In this document: positions 25,963-35,955 of the stretch, in pieces
Layout: the number at the start of each line of letters is the position of its first letter
How positions within the stretch are numbered: position 1 is the first letter of the stretch
Assembly (NCBI RefSeq): GCF_030695525.1
Contig: NZ_JAUYSS010000046.1
Location: 38,295-102,294, forward strand
Length of the DNA: 64,000 nt
DNA from: Daejeonella sp.
GTDB lineage: Bacteria > Bacteroidota > Bacteroidia > Sphingobacteriales > Sphingobacteriaceae
Direction of reading: 5' to 3'
The notes under the pieces: generated by a model
Told to the model about the DNA's origin: nothing
The model's input: the letters and a program-made list of their open reading frames with translations, nothing else
Database searches by the model: none
Position numbers and translations under genes: made by a program

Positions 25963-28361
25963 GTTAATTTATTTTTTCTTGCAAACAAATGGGTTGCGAT
26001 ACTAGTGAATGATATGATAGTTACTGTACTTAAAGGCATTAATATTGCAGCAAAAAGAGGGGATAATAAACCCTGAACTGCGAAGAATAAGCCGATAATA
26101 TTATAGGTTATTGAGATGCCAAAACTGATATGTATAACTTTTATAGCATCTTTTGCCTGTTGGATAAATCGAGGAAGTTTTTCAAAACCCGCTCCGTCAA
26201 GTATCGCATCACATCCGGGAGAAAAATTATTGAGATTATCGGTCACCGCAATACCCAGATCACTCTGCTTCAATGCACCGGCATCATTCAGTCCGTCGCC
26301 CAGCATCATTACCTTTTTATCTATCTGCTGAAGTGCTTTTATGTAATCAAGTTTGTTCTGCGGACTCTGTTTGAAATGCATTTGATCCTTCCAGGGGAAT
26401 GCAGGAAGAAGGAATTCACGCTCAGTATCCTGATCGCCTGATAATAAATGTAAACCCATTGAATTACTTAACTTAGCAAAAAGCTCTTTCAATCCCGGGC
26501 GCCACTTTTGCCTGAAACTAAAATATCCGGCATAATGATCGTCTATTTGAATATAAACAGTTCCGGTATCAGTATTGGCAGTCTTTATGTTCAGGAATGA
26601 TGCACTTCCAATTCTAACCAGCTTTTTTCCAACCATACCTTCGATTCCTTTACCGGGAATTTCTTTGTATGAGCTAACCGGGTAGTATTCATTTATACGG
26701 ATCCATTTTACCATTTCCCTGCTCAGCGGATGTCCTGAATTTCTGGCAAGTGAGCTGATCAGACATTTCTCCTCATAATTAAGATCCCCTTCAAAACTGA
26801 TTTTGAAACCTTCCGGAGCCGTTATGGTTCCTGTTTTATCAAAAACAAGGGTGTTAATACGTGCCAGTTGTTCAACTATTGCTGTATTTTTAAGGTAGAA
26901 TTTATTCCGGTCAAAGATGCTTAGTACGGCCGATAATGTAAAAGGGGAACTCAGGGCAAGGGCACATGGACAGGCTATGATCAGTACCGCTGTAAATGAT
27001 TGCCATGCTTTTAAGTTCTCGCTGCTTATCCACCAGAATGCTGCTGAACCAAATGCAATGAGCAGAAGTACAACACTGAAATAGCGGCTGACGGTATCAC
27101 TAAAGGTATTTATTTTTTTTCTCTTCCCTTCAAAAGCTTCATTATTCCAAAGGCTGGTCAGATAACTCTGAGAAACAGGTTTGATCACCTCAAGTTCTAT
27201 GGCTTCATTGATCTGCCTTCCTCCGGCATATACAATTTCACCCAATACTTTCTGTACAGGCGAGGATTCACCCGTAACAAAACTGAAGTCGATCACAGCA
27301 TCCCCCTTCATCAGAATAGTATCAGCGGGTATCACTTCATTGTTTCTGATCAGGATTCTGTCGCCAACTTTCAGCTCATCCATCGGAATTGGTTTTTCGG
27401 ATCCTTCGCTGATCAGGGTTACCGCAACAGGGAAGTACGACCTGTAATCCCGCTCAAATGAAAGATGATGATAAGTACGTTGCTGCACCCAGCGACCAAT
27501 TAGCAGGAAAAACACTAGTCCGCATAAAGTATCCACAAAACCTGCACCTGTACCGCTAATAATTTCATATAAAGAGCGTATCAGCATTATTGCAATACCT
27601 AATGCAAGTGGAAAGTCGAGATTTAATACCTTGTTTCTCAGATTTTTCCATGCAGATATAAAATAATCACGGCCACTATAAAATACCACCGGGATTGCAA
27701 ATACCAGGTTGAGCCATCCAAAAAAAGACTTAAACTGATATTCAAAACCCGCAAGACCGAAATACTCAGGAAAGCTTAAAAGCATTACATTGCCAAAACA
27801 AAATCCTGCAACCGCAATCTTTTTGATCAGATCCCTGTCAGAGACCTTGTTTTGTTCCTTGACTACGTCCTGTAAACTGATTACAGGCTCGTATCCGATT
27901 GAACTTAACATGATCACCAGCCCACTTAATGAGAGTTCATGATGTTTAAATGTAATGCTGACCTGTTTTTTCAGGAAATCGATACGTGAATTGACAATAG
28001 AACTGTTAATTTTATAAAGATGTTCGAGCAGCCATAGACAGGAACTGCAATGAATTGCCGGAATATAAAGCGTGATGATACTGATTGTATCATCTGAATA
28101 ATCAACTAGGGCAGCGGAAATCTTTGGTTCATCCAGATAGTCATAATGGGATAATTTATCACTTTGTGTTTTGCCAGGATTATTGTTGTAAACGTAGTAA
28201 TTGCAGAGCTGATTTTCTGAAAGAATCTGATAAACACTCTGACAGCCAATACAGCAAAATTCCTTTTCATCAAAATGATACTGTTCATCCAAACAATCAT
28301 TTCCACAGTGATAGCACTGTTTTGTTACCTCTGTTTCAGCTTGTGGACTTAAATTATTCAT
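25959..28361 (-). CDS. ccoI: CcoI/FixI copper-exporting P1B-type ATPase
   Basis: An 800-residue heavy-metal ATPase. The N-terminus has a cysteine-rich metal-binding segment (CYHCGNDC, then CCIGCQ), followed by a heavy-metal-associated domain with HCSSCLW. The membrane copper site is the CPC motif in ACPCALALSSP, the phosphorylation site is DKTGT, and the hinge motif is GDGLNDAGAL. It exports Cu(I) for assembly of the cbb3 oxidase. ccoS follows with a 4-base overlap, and an FNR-like site lies 58 bases upstream. Confidence 0.93.
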   Translation of the reverse strand: MNNLSPQAETEVTKQCYHCGNDCLDEQYHFDEKEFCCIGCQSVYQILSENQLCNYYVYNNNPGKTQSDKLSHYDYLDEPKISAALVDYSDDTISIITLYIPAIHCSSCLWLLEHLYKINSSIVNSRIDFLKKQVSITFKHHELSLSGLVIMLSSIGYEPVISLQDVVKEQNKVSDRDLIKKIAVAGFCFGNVMLLSFPEYFGLAGFEYQFKSFFGWLNLVFAIPVVFYSGRDYFISAWKNLRNKVLNLDFPLALGIAIMLIRSLYEIISGTGAGFVDTLCGLVFFLLIGRWVQQRTYHHLSFERDYRSYFPVAVTLISEGSEKPIPMDELKVGDRILIRNNEVIPADTILMKGDAVIDFSFVTGESSPVQKVLGEIVYAGGRQINEAIELEVIKPVSQSYLTSLWNNEAFEGKRKKINTFSDTVSRYFSVVLLLIAFGSAAFWWISSENLKAWQSFTAVLIIACPCALALSSPFTLSAVLSIFDRNKFYLKNTAIVEQLARINTLVFDKTGTITAPEGFKISFEGDLNYEEKCLISSLARNSGHPLSREMVKWIRINEYYPVSSYKEIPGKGIEGMVGKKLVRIGSASFLNIKTANTDTGTVYIQIDDHYAGYFSFRQKWRPGLKELFAKLSNSMGLHLLSGDQDTEREFLLPAFPWKDQMHFKQSPQNKLDYIKALQQIDKKVMMLGDGLNDAGALKQSDLGIAVTDNLNNFSPGCDAILDGAGFEKLPRFIQQAKDAIKVIHISFGISITYNIIGLFFAVQGLLSPLFAAILMPLSTVTIISFTSIATHLFARKNKLT

Positions 28362-28418
28362 GCATTCAAAAATGATGGCTAATTCATTGCTCTGAAATGA
28401 CTCCGATTATACAATTGC

Positions 28419-28432
28419 GTGATCAGTGTCAC
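28419..28432. promoter_or_regulatory. FNR-like operator upstream of ccoI
   Basis: GTGATCAGTGTCAC fits TGAY-N4-RTCA with perfect outer symmetry. Its centre is 64 bases from the ccoI start codon, between ccoI and the upstream P2-type ATPase gene. Confidence 0.6.
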
Positions 28433-28467
28433 TAATTTTATTCAAATTAATAATTTAAAGCGAGTAC

Positions 28468-30957
28468 TTAAGTTCTTCTTTTTATAAATTTAAATATTTC
28501 TATCCACATTACACCAGCAAATGCGGCAATCAGACAATAACTAAGATCAATGGCCTGAAGGGGTACAAACTGAAATATTTTTTGGAATGGCGTAAAATAA
28601 ATTGAAAGCAGCAGAATGATCAGTGAAGCACTTAATATCAAGGGAATCAGGATATTTTTATAAAGTATTGTTGTCAACACGGAATAATAGAATGATCTGT
28701 TTGCAAGGGTAAGGAAAATATTGCTTAGAATAAGGGTACTGTAAATAATGGTTCTCACTTCAGCAATAGAGTGTTCATTTTTCATATAATAAAAACCTAT
28801 TCCAAGGCAAAAACCCGTAATAACTAGTCCTTGTATAATACTCATAGACAGCTCATTAAAGGAGAAAAAACTGGTGCTAAGTTTTCGGGGAGCCTTTGAC
28901 ATAGAGTCGGGTTCGATAGGCTCATTCTCGAAAATTATGGAGCAGGTTGGCCCCATAATCAATTCCAGAAAAATAACATGGACAGGTGTAAAGATGTTGG
29001 TGTATTCCCAGGAGAGTATTAATGGGACAGTAACGATTAAAATGATAGGGATATGTATGGAAATGATATACTGAATGGCTTTCTTCAGATTCTCATAAAT
29101 TCTTCTGCCAATGGCGATGGCTTCAACCATATGGGAGAGATCATCGTCGATCAGGATAAGGGATGAAGCCTGCCGGGCAACTTCTGAGCCCTTTTTACCC
29201 ATAGCAATACCTATATGGGCAGATTTCAGTGCTAAACTATCATTTACACCATCTCCAGTCATTGCCACCACATGCCCTTTCTGTTTCAGTGCTTCAATAA
29301 TCCTGAGTTTCGCTTCAGGAAACATTCTGGTAAAAATATTACAGTTACCGGCTGCCTTTAATACATCTTTATCACTCATGTCAATCAGATCTTTCCCATC
29401 AAGTGTATTTTCTGCATCCCTGAACCCACATTGTTTCGCAATTGTAGATGTTGTTAAAGCATTATCACCGGTTATAATTTTAACTGAAATCCCTGCATTG
29501 TAGAATTGCTTAAACACATTTTCAATATTATGTTTTGGAGGATCATAAAATGCAAGGAGGCCGATGAAAGTAAATTGAAAATCCTGTTGATTTTCAGGAA
29601 AAGAAACGCCTTTAAACTTCGCCTGGGCAACTCCCAGGATTCTGTAGCCTTTGGATGCCAGTTCTTTTATTTTTTCGCTTATCTTTTCTTTTTCACCCTT
29701 TTTGAGGCCTGATACATTCATGATTTGTTCTGGTGCTCCTTTTGCTGCGATGATCCGGTTCCCCTGCTTGTTTTCAAACAGATGGGTCATCATTGGCGGT
29801 TGCCCTCCCAGCGGGTATTCATGAATCATTTTGTAAGCAGGTCTCTCATCTTTTATGGTATGCTTTTTATAAAATTCATGTAAAGCGATCTCCATGGGGT
29901 CGAATGGAACTGGTTCTGAAGCCCACATGCCGAATTCGGCTGCTTCATTCAGTAACTTCTGTTCAGTCAGATCTTCATTAGTTAATGTCTCATCTGTTTT
30001 ATAGTTGTATACTGCCGTAAGTTCCATCCGGTTCTCGGTGATTGTGCCGGTTTTATCGATACAAATTACTGTCGAGGCACCCAGGGTTTCTACCGTATTC
30101 AGACCTTTGACCAGGATGCCGGTTTTTGATAATTTCCATGCTCCCAGTGCCATGAATGTTGTGAAAGCAACCGGGATTTCTTCCGGGAGTATGGACATAG
30201 CCAGGGTTAAAGCACTTAACAGGCTTTCCAGAAATTGACGAGTTTGATAGTAATTAATGCCCAGAACAAGTAGAAAACAGACCAGTCCCACCAGCGTCAT
30301 TGCTTTGACAAACCTAAGTATCTGTTTGTATAATGGCGGCTTTTCTGTTTTGATGTTTTTTGCAAGTGCTGCCAGTTGTGCGGCCCGGCTCTCTGCACCA
30401 CTTGCAGTTACTTCATATACTGCAAGTCCAGATACTGCTAATGTGCCCTGAAAGACTACATTATTTTCCTTGCTGGTATTCTTACTTACCGATAAGGACT
30501 CTCCTGTAAGTGCAGCTTCATTTACTGCAAAATCATTGCTTTGAACAATAATTCCGTCAGCAGCAAGCAGAGAGCCTTCTTCAGATATGAGATAATCACC
30601 GTTCACAATTTCCTCCGACCGGATTTCTTTCACTTCACCATCGCGGATAACTTTTGTCTTTGTTGCTGTCAAAACTTCTAGCAAGGATAATGCCTTACGA
30701 CTTCTGTAAGTTTGAAAGAATGAGATCGCAGATACCAGAATAACAGCAGACATCAGAAAAATGGCTTCAGAAAATTCGCCAAGAAGCAGGTAGACACCTG
30801 CTGAGGCAATCAAGAGGATGAAGATAGGTTCAAGTACTGTTTCTTTCAGTATAATTAAGAATTCACTTTGCTCCGATTCCGGACGCAAATAATCTTTTTT
30901 CCTTGCAGTGACTTCTTCACTGCTAAGTCCTTTAAATGGGAATGGATTTTTTGACAA
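28468..30957 (-). CDS. P2-type cation-transporting ATPase
   Basis: An 829-residue P-type ATPase without N-terminal metal-binding domains. Motifs include TGES, DKTGTIT (phosphorylation Asp), GDGVNDSLAL and about ten membrane helices. Helix 4 has LPEEIP in place of the PEGLP of calcium pumps, and helix 6 reads FLELIMGPTCS where calcium pumps carry an N-LxTDGxP motif. So it belongs to the P2 group but its ion is not clear; proton or divalent cation export has been suggested for similar proteins. It is followed by ccoI on the same strand, with 106 bases between. The FNR-like site at 31105 is 148 bases upstream. Confidence 0.85.
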   Translation of the reverse strand: MSKNPFPFKGLSSEEVTARKKDYLRPESEQSEFLIILKETVLEPIFILLIASAGVYLLLGEFSEAIFLMSAVILVSAISFFQTYRSRKALSLLEVLTATKTKVIRDGEVKEIRSEEIVNGDYLISEEGSLLAADGIIVQSNDFAVNEAALTGESLSVSKNTSKENNVVFQGTLAVSGLAVYEVTASGAESRAAQLAALAKNIKTEKPPLYKQILRFVKAMTLVGLVCFLLVLGINYYQTRQFLESLLSALTLAMSILPEEIPVAFTTFMALGAWKLSKTGILVKGLNTVETLGASTVICIDKTGTITENRMELTAVYNYKTDETLTNEDLTEQKLLNEAAEFGMWASEPVPFDPMEIALHEFYKKHTIKDERPAYKMIHEYPLGGQPPMMTHLFENKQGNRIIAAKGAPEQIMNVSGLKKGEKEKISEKIKELASKGYRILGVAQAKFKGVSFPENQQDFQFTFIGLLAFYDPPKHNIENVFKQFYNAGISVKIITGDNALTTSTIAKQCGFRDAENTLDGKDLIDMSDKDVLKAAGNCNIFTRMFPEAKLRIIEALKQKGHVVAMTGDGVNDSLALKSAHIGIAMGKKGSEVARQASSLILIDDDLSHMVEAIAIGRRIYENLKKAIQYIISIHIPIILIVTVPLILSWEYTNIFTPVHVIFLELIMGPTCSIIFENEPIEPDSMSKAPRKLSTSFFSFNELSMSIIQGLVITGFCLGIGFYYMKNEHSIAEVRTIIYSTLILSNIFLTLANRSFYYSVLTTILYKNILIPLILSASLIILLLSIYFTPFQKIFQFVPLQAIDLSYCLIAAFAGVMWIEIFKFIKRRT

Positions 30958-31104
30958 GCTGGATAATATTAGCGGTGAATTCCTGATTTTAAATTAGTCA
31001 AAATCATTCTAAAATTTATTTCAATCTGAATAAACTTATATGAGCCTTACTCGGAAACAGTAATTGAATATTCTCAAATATGCCGGTTTGTATATTGTTA
31101 TTAT

Positions 31105-31118
31105 ATGATCATTGTCAT
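31105..31118. promoter_or_regulatory. FNR-like operator upstream of the universal stress gene
   Basis: ATGATCATTGTCAT fits TGAY-N4-RTCA with perfect outer symmetry. Its centre is 81 bases before the universal stress gene and about 155 bases before the divergent ATPase gene. Confidence 0.6.
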
Positions 31119-31192
31119 CTGCTTTCCTGAGGAGAGTCATAAACTTCAAACTTCAAATTTGTATCTTAGTGTTTTAAATCAATCCGCTCAAC

Positions 31193-32026
31193 ATGAAAAA
31201 GATACTGGTAACAACTGATTTCTCATCAAATTCCAAAGCAGCAATGCGCTTTGCTATACAAATGGCTTCACAGCATGAATGTGAATTGACATTTTTTCAT
31301 TCCTATTATATCATGAAGCCTACTTCCTGGGGTGAAAAGACTTTCACCAGTTATCAAAGTCATGAAGCCAGAAAGATTGAGCTCAAGCTTGAGAAATTTG
31401 TGGCGGGGGTATACAAGGGAATGGGTGCTGTTCCTAGTAAAATAAATCATGTGATAACCAGTTCTTTTGTAACTGACGCAAATATTATGAAATATGCCAA
31501 GGACAAATCATTTGATTTTATTTGCATCAGCAGAAGAGGTGGAGGCAAAATAAAAAAAATCTTTGGTACCAATACCTCTAACCTGATTCTGCAGTCTGAA
31601 GTGCCTGTTATTGCGGTTCCAAATACCTACCGGCATTCCAAAATTAAATCTGTTTTATATGCAACTGATCTTACCGATCTTGAAAAGGAGATGAAACGGG
31701 TAGTTGACTTTGCAAGCCCTTTGGGTGCAGACATTGAATTACTTCATATGAACTATCCCTCAGATGTTATTTTTAACTCGAAAGTGATTGAGAATATTAT
31801 TCGCAAATACCCCAAGTCACACATTAAATACAGTCTTGAAAACATTAATTTGCTTTATAATCTGGTTGTTAACCTGCAGGCGGTGATCAAAAAACATAAA
31901 CCTTCGGTACTGGTAATGTTTACTGACCAAAAGCAGGGATTTTTTCAGAAACTATTTCTTTCAAGCAGTACTGCAGAATATTCATTAAATTCATCAGTGC
32001 CATTACTGGTTTACCCGAAAAGTTAA
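31193..32026 (+). CDS. universal stress protein (two UspA domains)
   Basis: A 277-residue protein made of two UspA-like halves. The N-terminal half starts KKILVTTDFSSNSKAAMRFA; the second starts KSVLYATDLTDLEKEM near residue 152. The ATP-binding G-x2-G-x9-G-S/T pattern is incomplete (RRGGGKIKKIFGTNTSNLI in the first half), so nucleotide binding is uncertain. The FNR-like site upstream suggests it is induced when oxygen falls, as many tandem Usp proteins are in other bacteria. Confidence 0.85.
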   Translation: MKKILVTTDFSSNSKAAMRFAIQMASQHECELTFFHSYYIMKPTSWGEKTFTSYQSHEARKIELKLEKFVAGVYKGMGAVPSKINHVITSSFVTDANIMKYAKDKSFDFICISRRGGGKIKKIFGTNTSNLILQSEVPVIAVPNTYRHSKIKSVLYATDLTDLEKEMKRVVDFASPLGADIELLHMNYPSDVIFNSKVIENIIRKYPKSHIKYSLENINLLYNLVVNLQAVIKKHKPSVLVMFTDQKQGFFQKLFLSSSTAEYSLNSSVPLLVYPKS

Positions 32027-32168
32027 GCTGTCTCAGACAAGAGCTTATTCTGAATCTCCTGAACATCAGGTTTGAAATTTTGTTCAGACAGTAAAGCTGA
32101 TTCTCATAAATTTTTATAATTTAATGGGATGAAGCTTGCTCTAAATTATTAGGTCTAATGATATTATA

Positions 32169-34268
32169 ATGAAGAATCTCCTGTTCAGGATTGCTGTAGT
32201 GTCGGGCATTTGCCTGTTGTTTATAAGTTTCCGTGCTAATCTGCTTAAGCCTTTGGAAAATGACTGGCCAGAATATCTTGGAGGGGCCGATAGAAATCAT
32301 TATTCAGCACTTTCAAATATCAATACTTCGAATGTAAGCTCCCTGAGGCCAGTTTGGGAATTCCATACCGGAGATTCAGGACAGGTACAATGTAATCCCA
32401 TCATAATTGAAAACCGATTGTATGCAGTAAGTGCTTCGAATCACCTGTTTGCGCTAAATGCAGCTACCGGACAGGAGTTATGGCGATTTGCCCCGGAAAG
32501 CAAGGGGGCATCGAATGTAAATAGGGGCGTGGCTTACTGGTCTAAAGGTAAGGATAAGCGAATCATGTTTGCATTTCAGACCTGGCTTTATGCAATTAAT
32601 GCCCTTACAGGCAAACCTATCCTTTCGTTTGGTGATGCAGGCAGAGTAAGTTTGAAAAGCGGGCTTGGAGATGATTCTGCAACTAAATTCGTTTCATCAA
32701 CAACACCCGGAACAATTTATGCTGACCTGATCATTATGCCGCTAAGGCTTGGAGAAGGCACAGGTTCTGCTCCCGGATATATTCAGGCATTTAATGTGAG
32801 GACAGGAAAGCTGGCCTGGGTATTTAAAACTATACCCCATCCAGGTGAACCCGGATATGAAACCTGGCCGGCAGATGCATACAAAAATCCGGCAATTGGT
32901 GCTGCAAATAATTGGGCAGGTATGGCAGTTGACCGGAAACGTGGAATTCTCTATGTTCCGACAGGTTCTGCATCATTTGATTTTTATGGAGGTAACCGTG
33001 AAGGTAAGAATCTCTATGCTAATTCTTTAATTGCTCTAAACGCCAAAACAGGGGAATATATATGGCATTTCCAAACCGTCCATCATGATATATGGGACAG
33101 GGATATTCCCGCTCCACCGAATCTGATCACAATTAAAAGAGAGGGTAAAATTATCGATGCAGTGGCTCAGGTGACTAAATCAGGGTATATTTTTGTTTTC
33201 GACCGTGTAACTGGTGAGCCGATTTTCCCGATAGATGAAGTTCCGGTACCACAATCTACCCTTCCTGGAGAAAAAACATGGCCAACACAACCCGTTCCAC
33301 GTATGCCGAAGCCATTTGCAAGGCAAATCCTGACTGAAGATGATATTACTAATTTTTCCGGAAAGAGGGATTCCCTCCTAACTGTTTTCAGGCAGGCAAA
33401 ACTAGGAGCTTTTGAACCACTGGATTTTCGGCAGACGCTCATTTTCCCGGGACCTGACGGTGGCGCAGAGTGGGGTGGAGCCGCTGTAGACAAAGAGGGT
33501 ATTATGTATGTCAACTCCAATGAAATGGCCTGGTTATTTAGCCTCAGTCCTAAAAATGAAGTTAAATCAAAGACCCTGAGTTCGGGTAAATCTTTGTACC
33601 TGAATTATTGTCAATCCTGCCATCGGTCTGATTTTTCGGGCAATCCTCAGAGTGGCTACCCGGCTTTGATTGGAATCAGGGAACGTCTTGGCCGCTCAGT
33701 AACAGCAAGCCTGATTACGAATGGAAAGGGTATGATGCCTGGATTTAGCCAGATCAGTGATTCGGAGAAGCAATCCATTATTTCCTATATTTTTGGTGAA
33801 GAGAGGGAAGAATTATCTAACACTGCCATAGATCAGTATCCGGATGTGCCTTACCGTTTTAACGGATACAATAAATTTCTTGATGAAAATGGTTATCCGG
33901 CTATCAATCCGCCATGGGGAACACTCAGTGCAATTGATTTGAACACCGGCGAGCAGGTATGGCAGATTCCCTTAGGTGAATTCAGGGAGCTGAGTAAGAA
34001 AGGTATTCCCCAAACTGGTACTGAGAATTATGGCGGGCCGCTTGTAACTGCCGGTGGTTTGTTATTCATCGCTGCAACTAAAGACAATACCTTCAGGGCC
34101 TTTGATAAAAAAACCGGGAAATTACTCTGGGAGCATCCATTACCAGCATCAGGTTTTGCAACGCCGTCTACTTATATGGTTAATGGCAAACAGTATGTCG
34201 TTATTGCTTGCGGTGGGACGAAACTGGGGATGCACAAAGGAGACAGTTTTGTGGCCTTTGCATTGTAA
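32169..34268 (+). CDS. PQQ-dependent dehydrogenase with inserted cytochrome c domain
   Basis: A 699-residue exported quinoprotein. The N-terminal helix is a signal peptide or anchor. The eight-bladed propeller contains the repeated tryptophan-docking motifs (LNAATGQELWRF, INALTGKPILSF, FDKKTGKLLWEH). A heme motif CQSCH near residue 480 belongs to a cytochrome c module inserted before the last blades. It should oxidise a sugar or alcohol in the periplasm and pass electrons to the respiratory chain; glucose is the usual guess for this architecture. PQQ synthesis genes are not in the window, so the cofactor is made elsewhere or taken up. Confidence 0.87.
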   Translation: MKNLLFRIAVVSGICLLFISFRANLLKPLENDWPEYLGGADRNHYSALSNINTSNVSSLRPVWEFHTGDSGQVQCNPIIIENRLYAVSASNHLFALNAATGQELWRFAPESKGASNVNRGVAYWSKGKDKRIMFAFQTWLYAINALTGKPILSFGDAGRVSLKSGLGDDSATKFVSSTTPGTIYADLIIMPLRLGEGTGSAPGYIQAFNVRTGKLAWVFKTIPHPGEPGYETWPADAYKNPAIGAANNWAGMAVDRKRGILYVPTGSASFDFYGGNREGKNLYANSLIALNAKTGEYIWHFQTVHHDIWDRDIPAPPNLITIKREGKIIDAVAQVTKSGYIFVFDRVTGEPIFPIDEVPVPQSTLPGEKTWPTQPVPRMPKPFARQILTEDDITNFSGKRDSLLTVFRQAKLGAFEPLDFRQTLIFPGPDGGAEWGGAAVDKEGIMYVNSNEMAWLFSLSPKNEVKSKTLSSGKSLYLNYCQSCHRSDFSGNPQSGYPALIGIRERLGRSVTASLITNGKGMMPGFSQISDSEKQSIISYIFGEEREELSNTAIDQYPDVPYRFNGYNKFLDENGYPAINPPWGTLSAIDLNTGEQVWQIPLGEFRELSKKGIPQTGTENYGGPLVTAGGLLFIAATKDNTFRAFDKKTGKLLWEHPLPASGFATPSTYMVNGKQYVVIACGGTKLGMHKGDSFVAFAL

Positions 34269-34445
34269 TATTTTTAACACTTATTGAATTTGATGCCGTC
34301 TTGTGTAAGAAAATTGATAAAAAATTACAATAAATAAAATTTTAATCTATTTTAGCCGACAGAATATCAATTTGGAATTTCACCTTCCTTGTTAATCTTC
34401 AATAAGTTTTATTAAAAATAAGCCCCCAAACCTATAAAGAATTAT

Positions 34446-35786
34446 ATGGATACGAATGTTAGTGAGTTTATGAAGATTGTGGAATCACGGAACGGGAATG
34501 AGCCTGAGTTTTTGCAGGCTGTATTTGAAGTGGCTGAATCCATTATTCCTTATAGTGAAAAGCATACGAAGTATAAATTAAATAAGGTTCTTGAACGGAT
34601 GGCTGAGCCTGAAAGAGTAATTATTTTTAGAGTGCCATGGCTAAATGATAAAGGTGTAGTACAGATCAATCGTGGTTTCAGGGTTCAGATGAACAGTGCA
34701 ATCGGCCCGTATAAAGGGGGACTTCGTTTCCATCCTTCAGTTAATTTAAGTGTATTAAAATTTCTTGCTTTTGAGCAGTCCCTGAAAAATAGTCTTACCG
34801 GACTACCAATGGGTGGTGGAAAAGGTGGTTCTGATTTTGATCCTAAAGGAAAATCAGATAATGAGGTAATGAAATTCTGCCAGAGCTTTATGACCGAACT
34901 TTACAGGCATGTTGGTCCCGACCTGGACATTCCTGCAGGGGATATTGGTGTGGGAGCCAGGGAAATAGGATTTATGTTTGGTCAATATAAACGCATTACC
35001 GGAGAATTTACCGGGGTTTTAACCGGTAAAGGGAATGAATGGGGTGGAAGTCTGATCCGTCCTGAAGCAACCGGATATGGTGTGGTTTATTTTGTTGAAG
35101 CCATGCTGAAGCTTAAAGGTGATTCTCTTGTGGGCAAGAAGGTTGTGATTTCCGGATCAGGGAATGTGGCCCAATATACTGTAGAAAAATGTATTGAAAA
35201 GGGTGCTAAAGTATTGACGATGTCAGATTCTGAAGGATATATCTTTGATCCTGAAGGTATTGATTCGGGGAAACTGGAGTATATTATGGAATTGAAGAAT
35301 ACCTTGCGTGGGAGGATTAAAGAATATGCTGTCAAATACGGTTGTGAATATCATGCAGGTAAAAAGCCATGGGGGGTTAAGTGTGATGTTGCCTTTCCAA
35401 ATGCAACCCAAAACGAGCTGGATCAGAATGATGCACGAATTCTGGTTGCAAACGGATGTATTTGTGTAGCGGAAGGTGCTAATATGCCTTCAACTCCCGA
35501 GGCTATACATGTTTTTGAAGAGGCCAGAATTTTATATGCTCCCGGTAAGGCTGCAAATGCCGGGGGGGTAGCAGTTTCTGGCCTGGAAATGTCCCAGAAT
35601 TCACTCCGCTATTCCTGGAGCCGTGATAAAATAGACAGCAAACTGAAGCTAATCATAGAACAGATTCATCAGGCCTGTGCCCTTTATGGACGCGAGGATA
35701 ATGAATATGTCAACTATGTTAAAGGGGCGAATATCGCCGGCTTTGTAAAGATCGCTGATGCAATGCTTGCGCAAGGACTGGTATAA
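34446..35786 (+). CDS. gdhA: glutamate dehydrogenase (NADP-type hexameric)
   Basis: A 446-residue enzyme that aminates 2-oxoglutarate with NADPH. The substrate region GPYKGGLRFHPSVN with its catalytic lysine in PMGGGKGGSDFDPKGKS, and the nucleotide-binding fingerprint SGSGNVAQYTVEK, are standard. Length and the hallmark FMTELYRHVGPDLDIPAGD place it in the small hexameric NADP-specific group. It stands alone, 178 bases from its upstream neighbour. Confidence 0.95.
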   Translation: MDTNVSEFMKIVESRNGNEPEFLQAVFEVAESIIPYSEKHTKYKLNKVLERMAEPERVIIFRVPWLNDKGVVQINRGFRVQMNSAIGPYKGGLRFHPSVNLSVLKFLAFEQSLKNSLTGLPMGGGKGGSDFDPKGKSDNEVMKFCQSFMTELYRHVGPDLDIPAGDIGVGAREIGFMFGQYKRITGEFTGVLTGKGNEWGGSLIRPEATGYGVVYFVEAMLKLKGDSLVGKKVVISGSGNVAQYTVEKCIEKGAKVLTMSDSEGYIFDPEGIDSGKLEYIMELKNTLRGRIKEYAVKYGCEYHAGKKPWGVKCDVAFPNATQNELDQNDARILVANGCICVAEGANMPSTPEAIHVFEEARILYAPGKAANAGGVAVSGLEMSQNSLRYSWSRDKIDSKLKLIIEQIHQACALYGREDNEYVNYVKGANIAGFVKIADAMLAQGLV

Positions 35787-35881
35787 ATTGTAGCCTGAAT
35801 TGCGGACCACATTACTACATTACTATTCGAATCTAAAAATCATTAAATAACCCTGGAACTCGTGTTTTTTCGCCTTAAACT

Positions 35882-35907
35882 CCCGATTCTGATACCGGGC
35901 TGGTTTT
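35882..35907 (+). terminator. possible terminator downstream of gdhA
   Basis: CCCG and CGGG flank a ten-base loop, and a run of seven T follows shortly after. An overlapping inverted repeat ATACCGG/CCGGTAT (35892-35920) may compete with it. The stem is short, so the call is tentative. Confidence 0.4.
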
Positions 35908-35927
35908 TTTAATCCGGTATTAAGCTG

Positions 35928-35935
35928 TACCTTTG
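35928..35935 (+). promoter_or_regulatory. TAnnTTTG promoter element for small protein B
   Basis: TACCTTTG matches TAnnTTTG exactly and ends 21 bases before the proposed start codon at 35956. Confidence 0.45.
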
Positions 35936-35955
35936 TAATAAGGGTGAATGCTTTT

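Noticed and set aside
34420..34435. A third TAAGCCCC site before gdhA as another copy of the small-ORF hairpin
   Set aside because: There is no pairing GGGGC arm and the upstream frame does not encode the SSKDF-type end.
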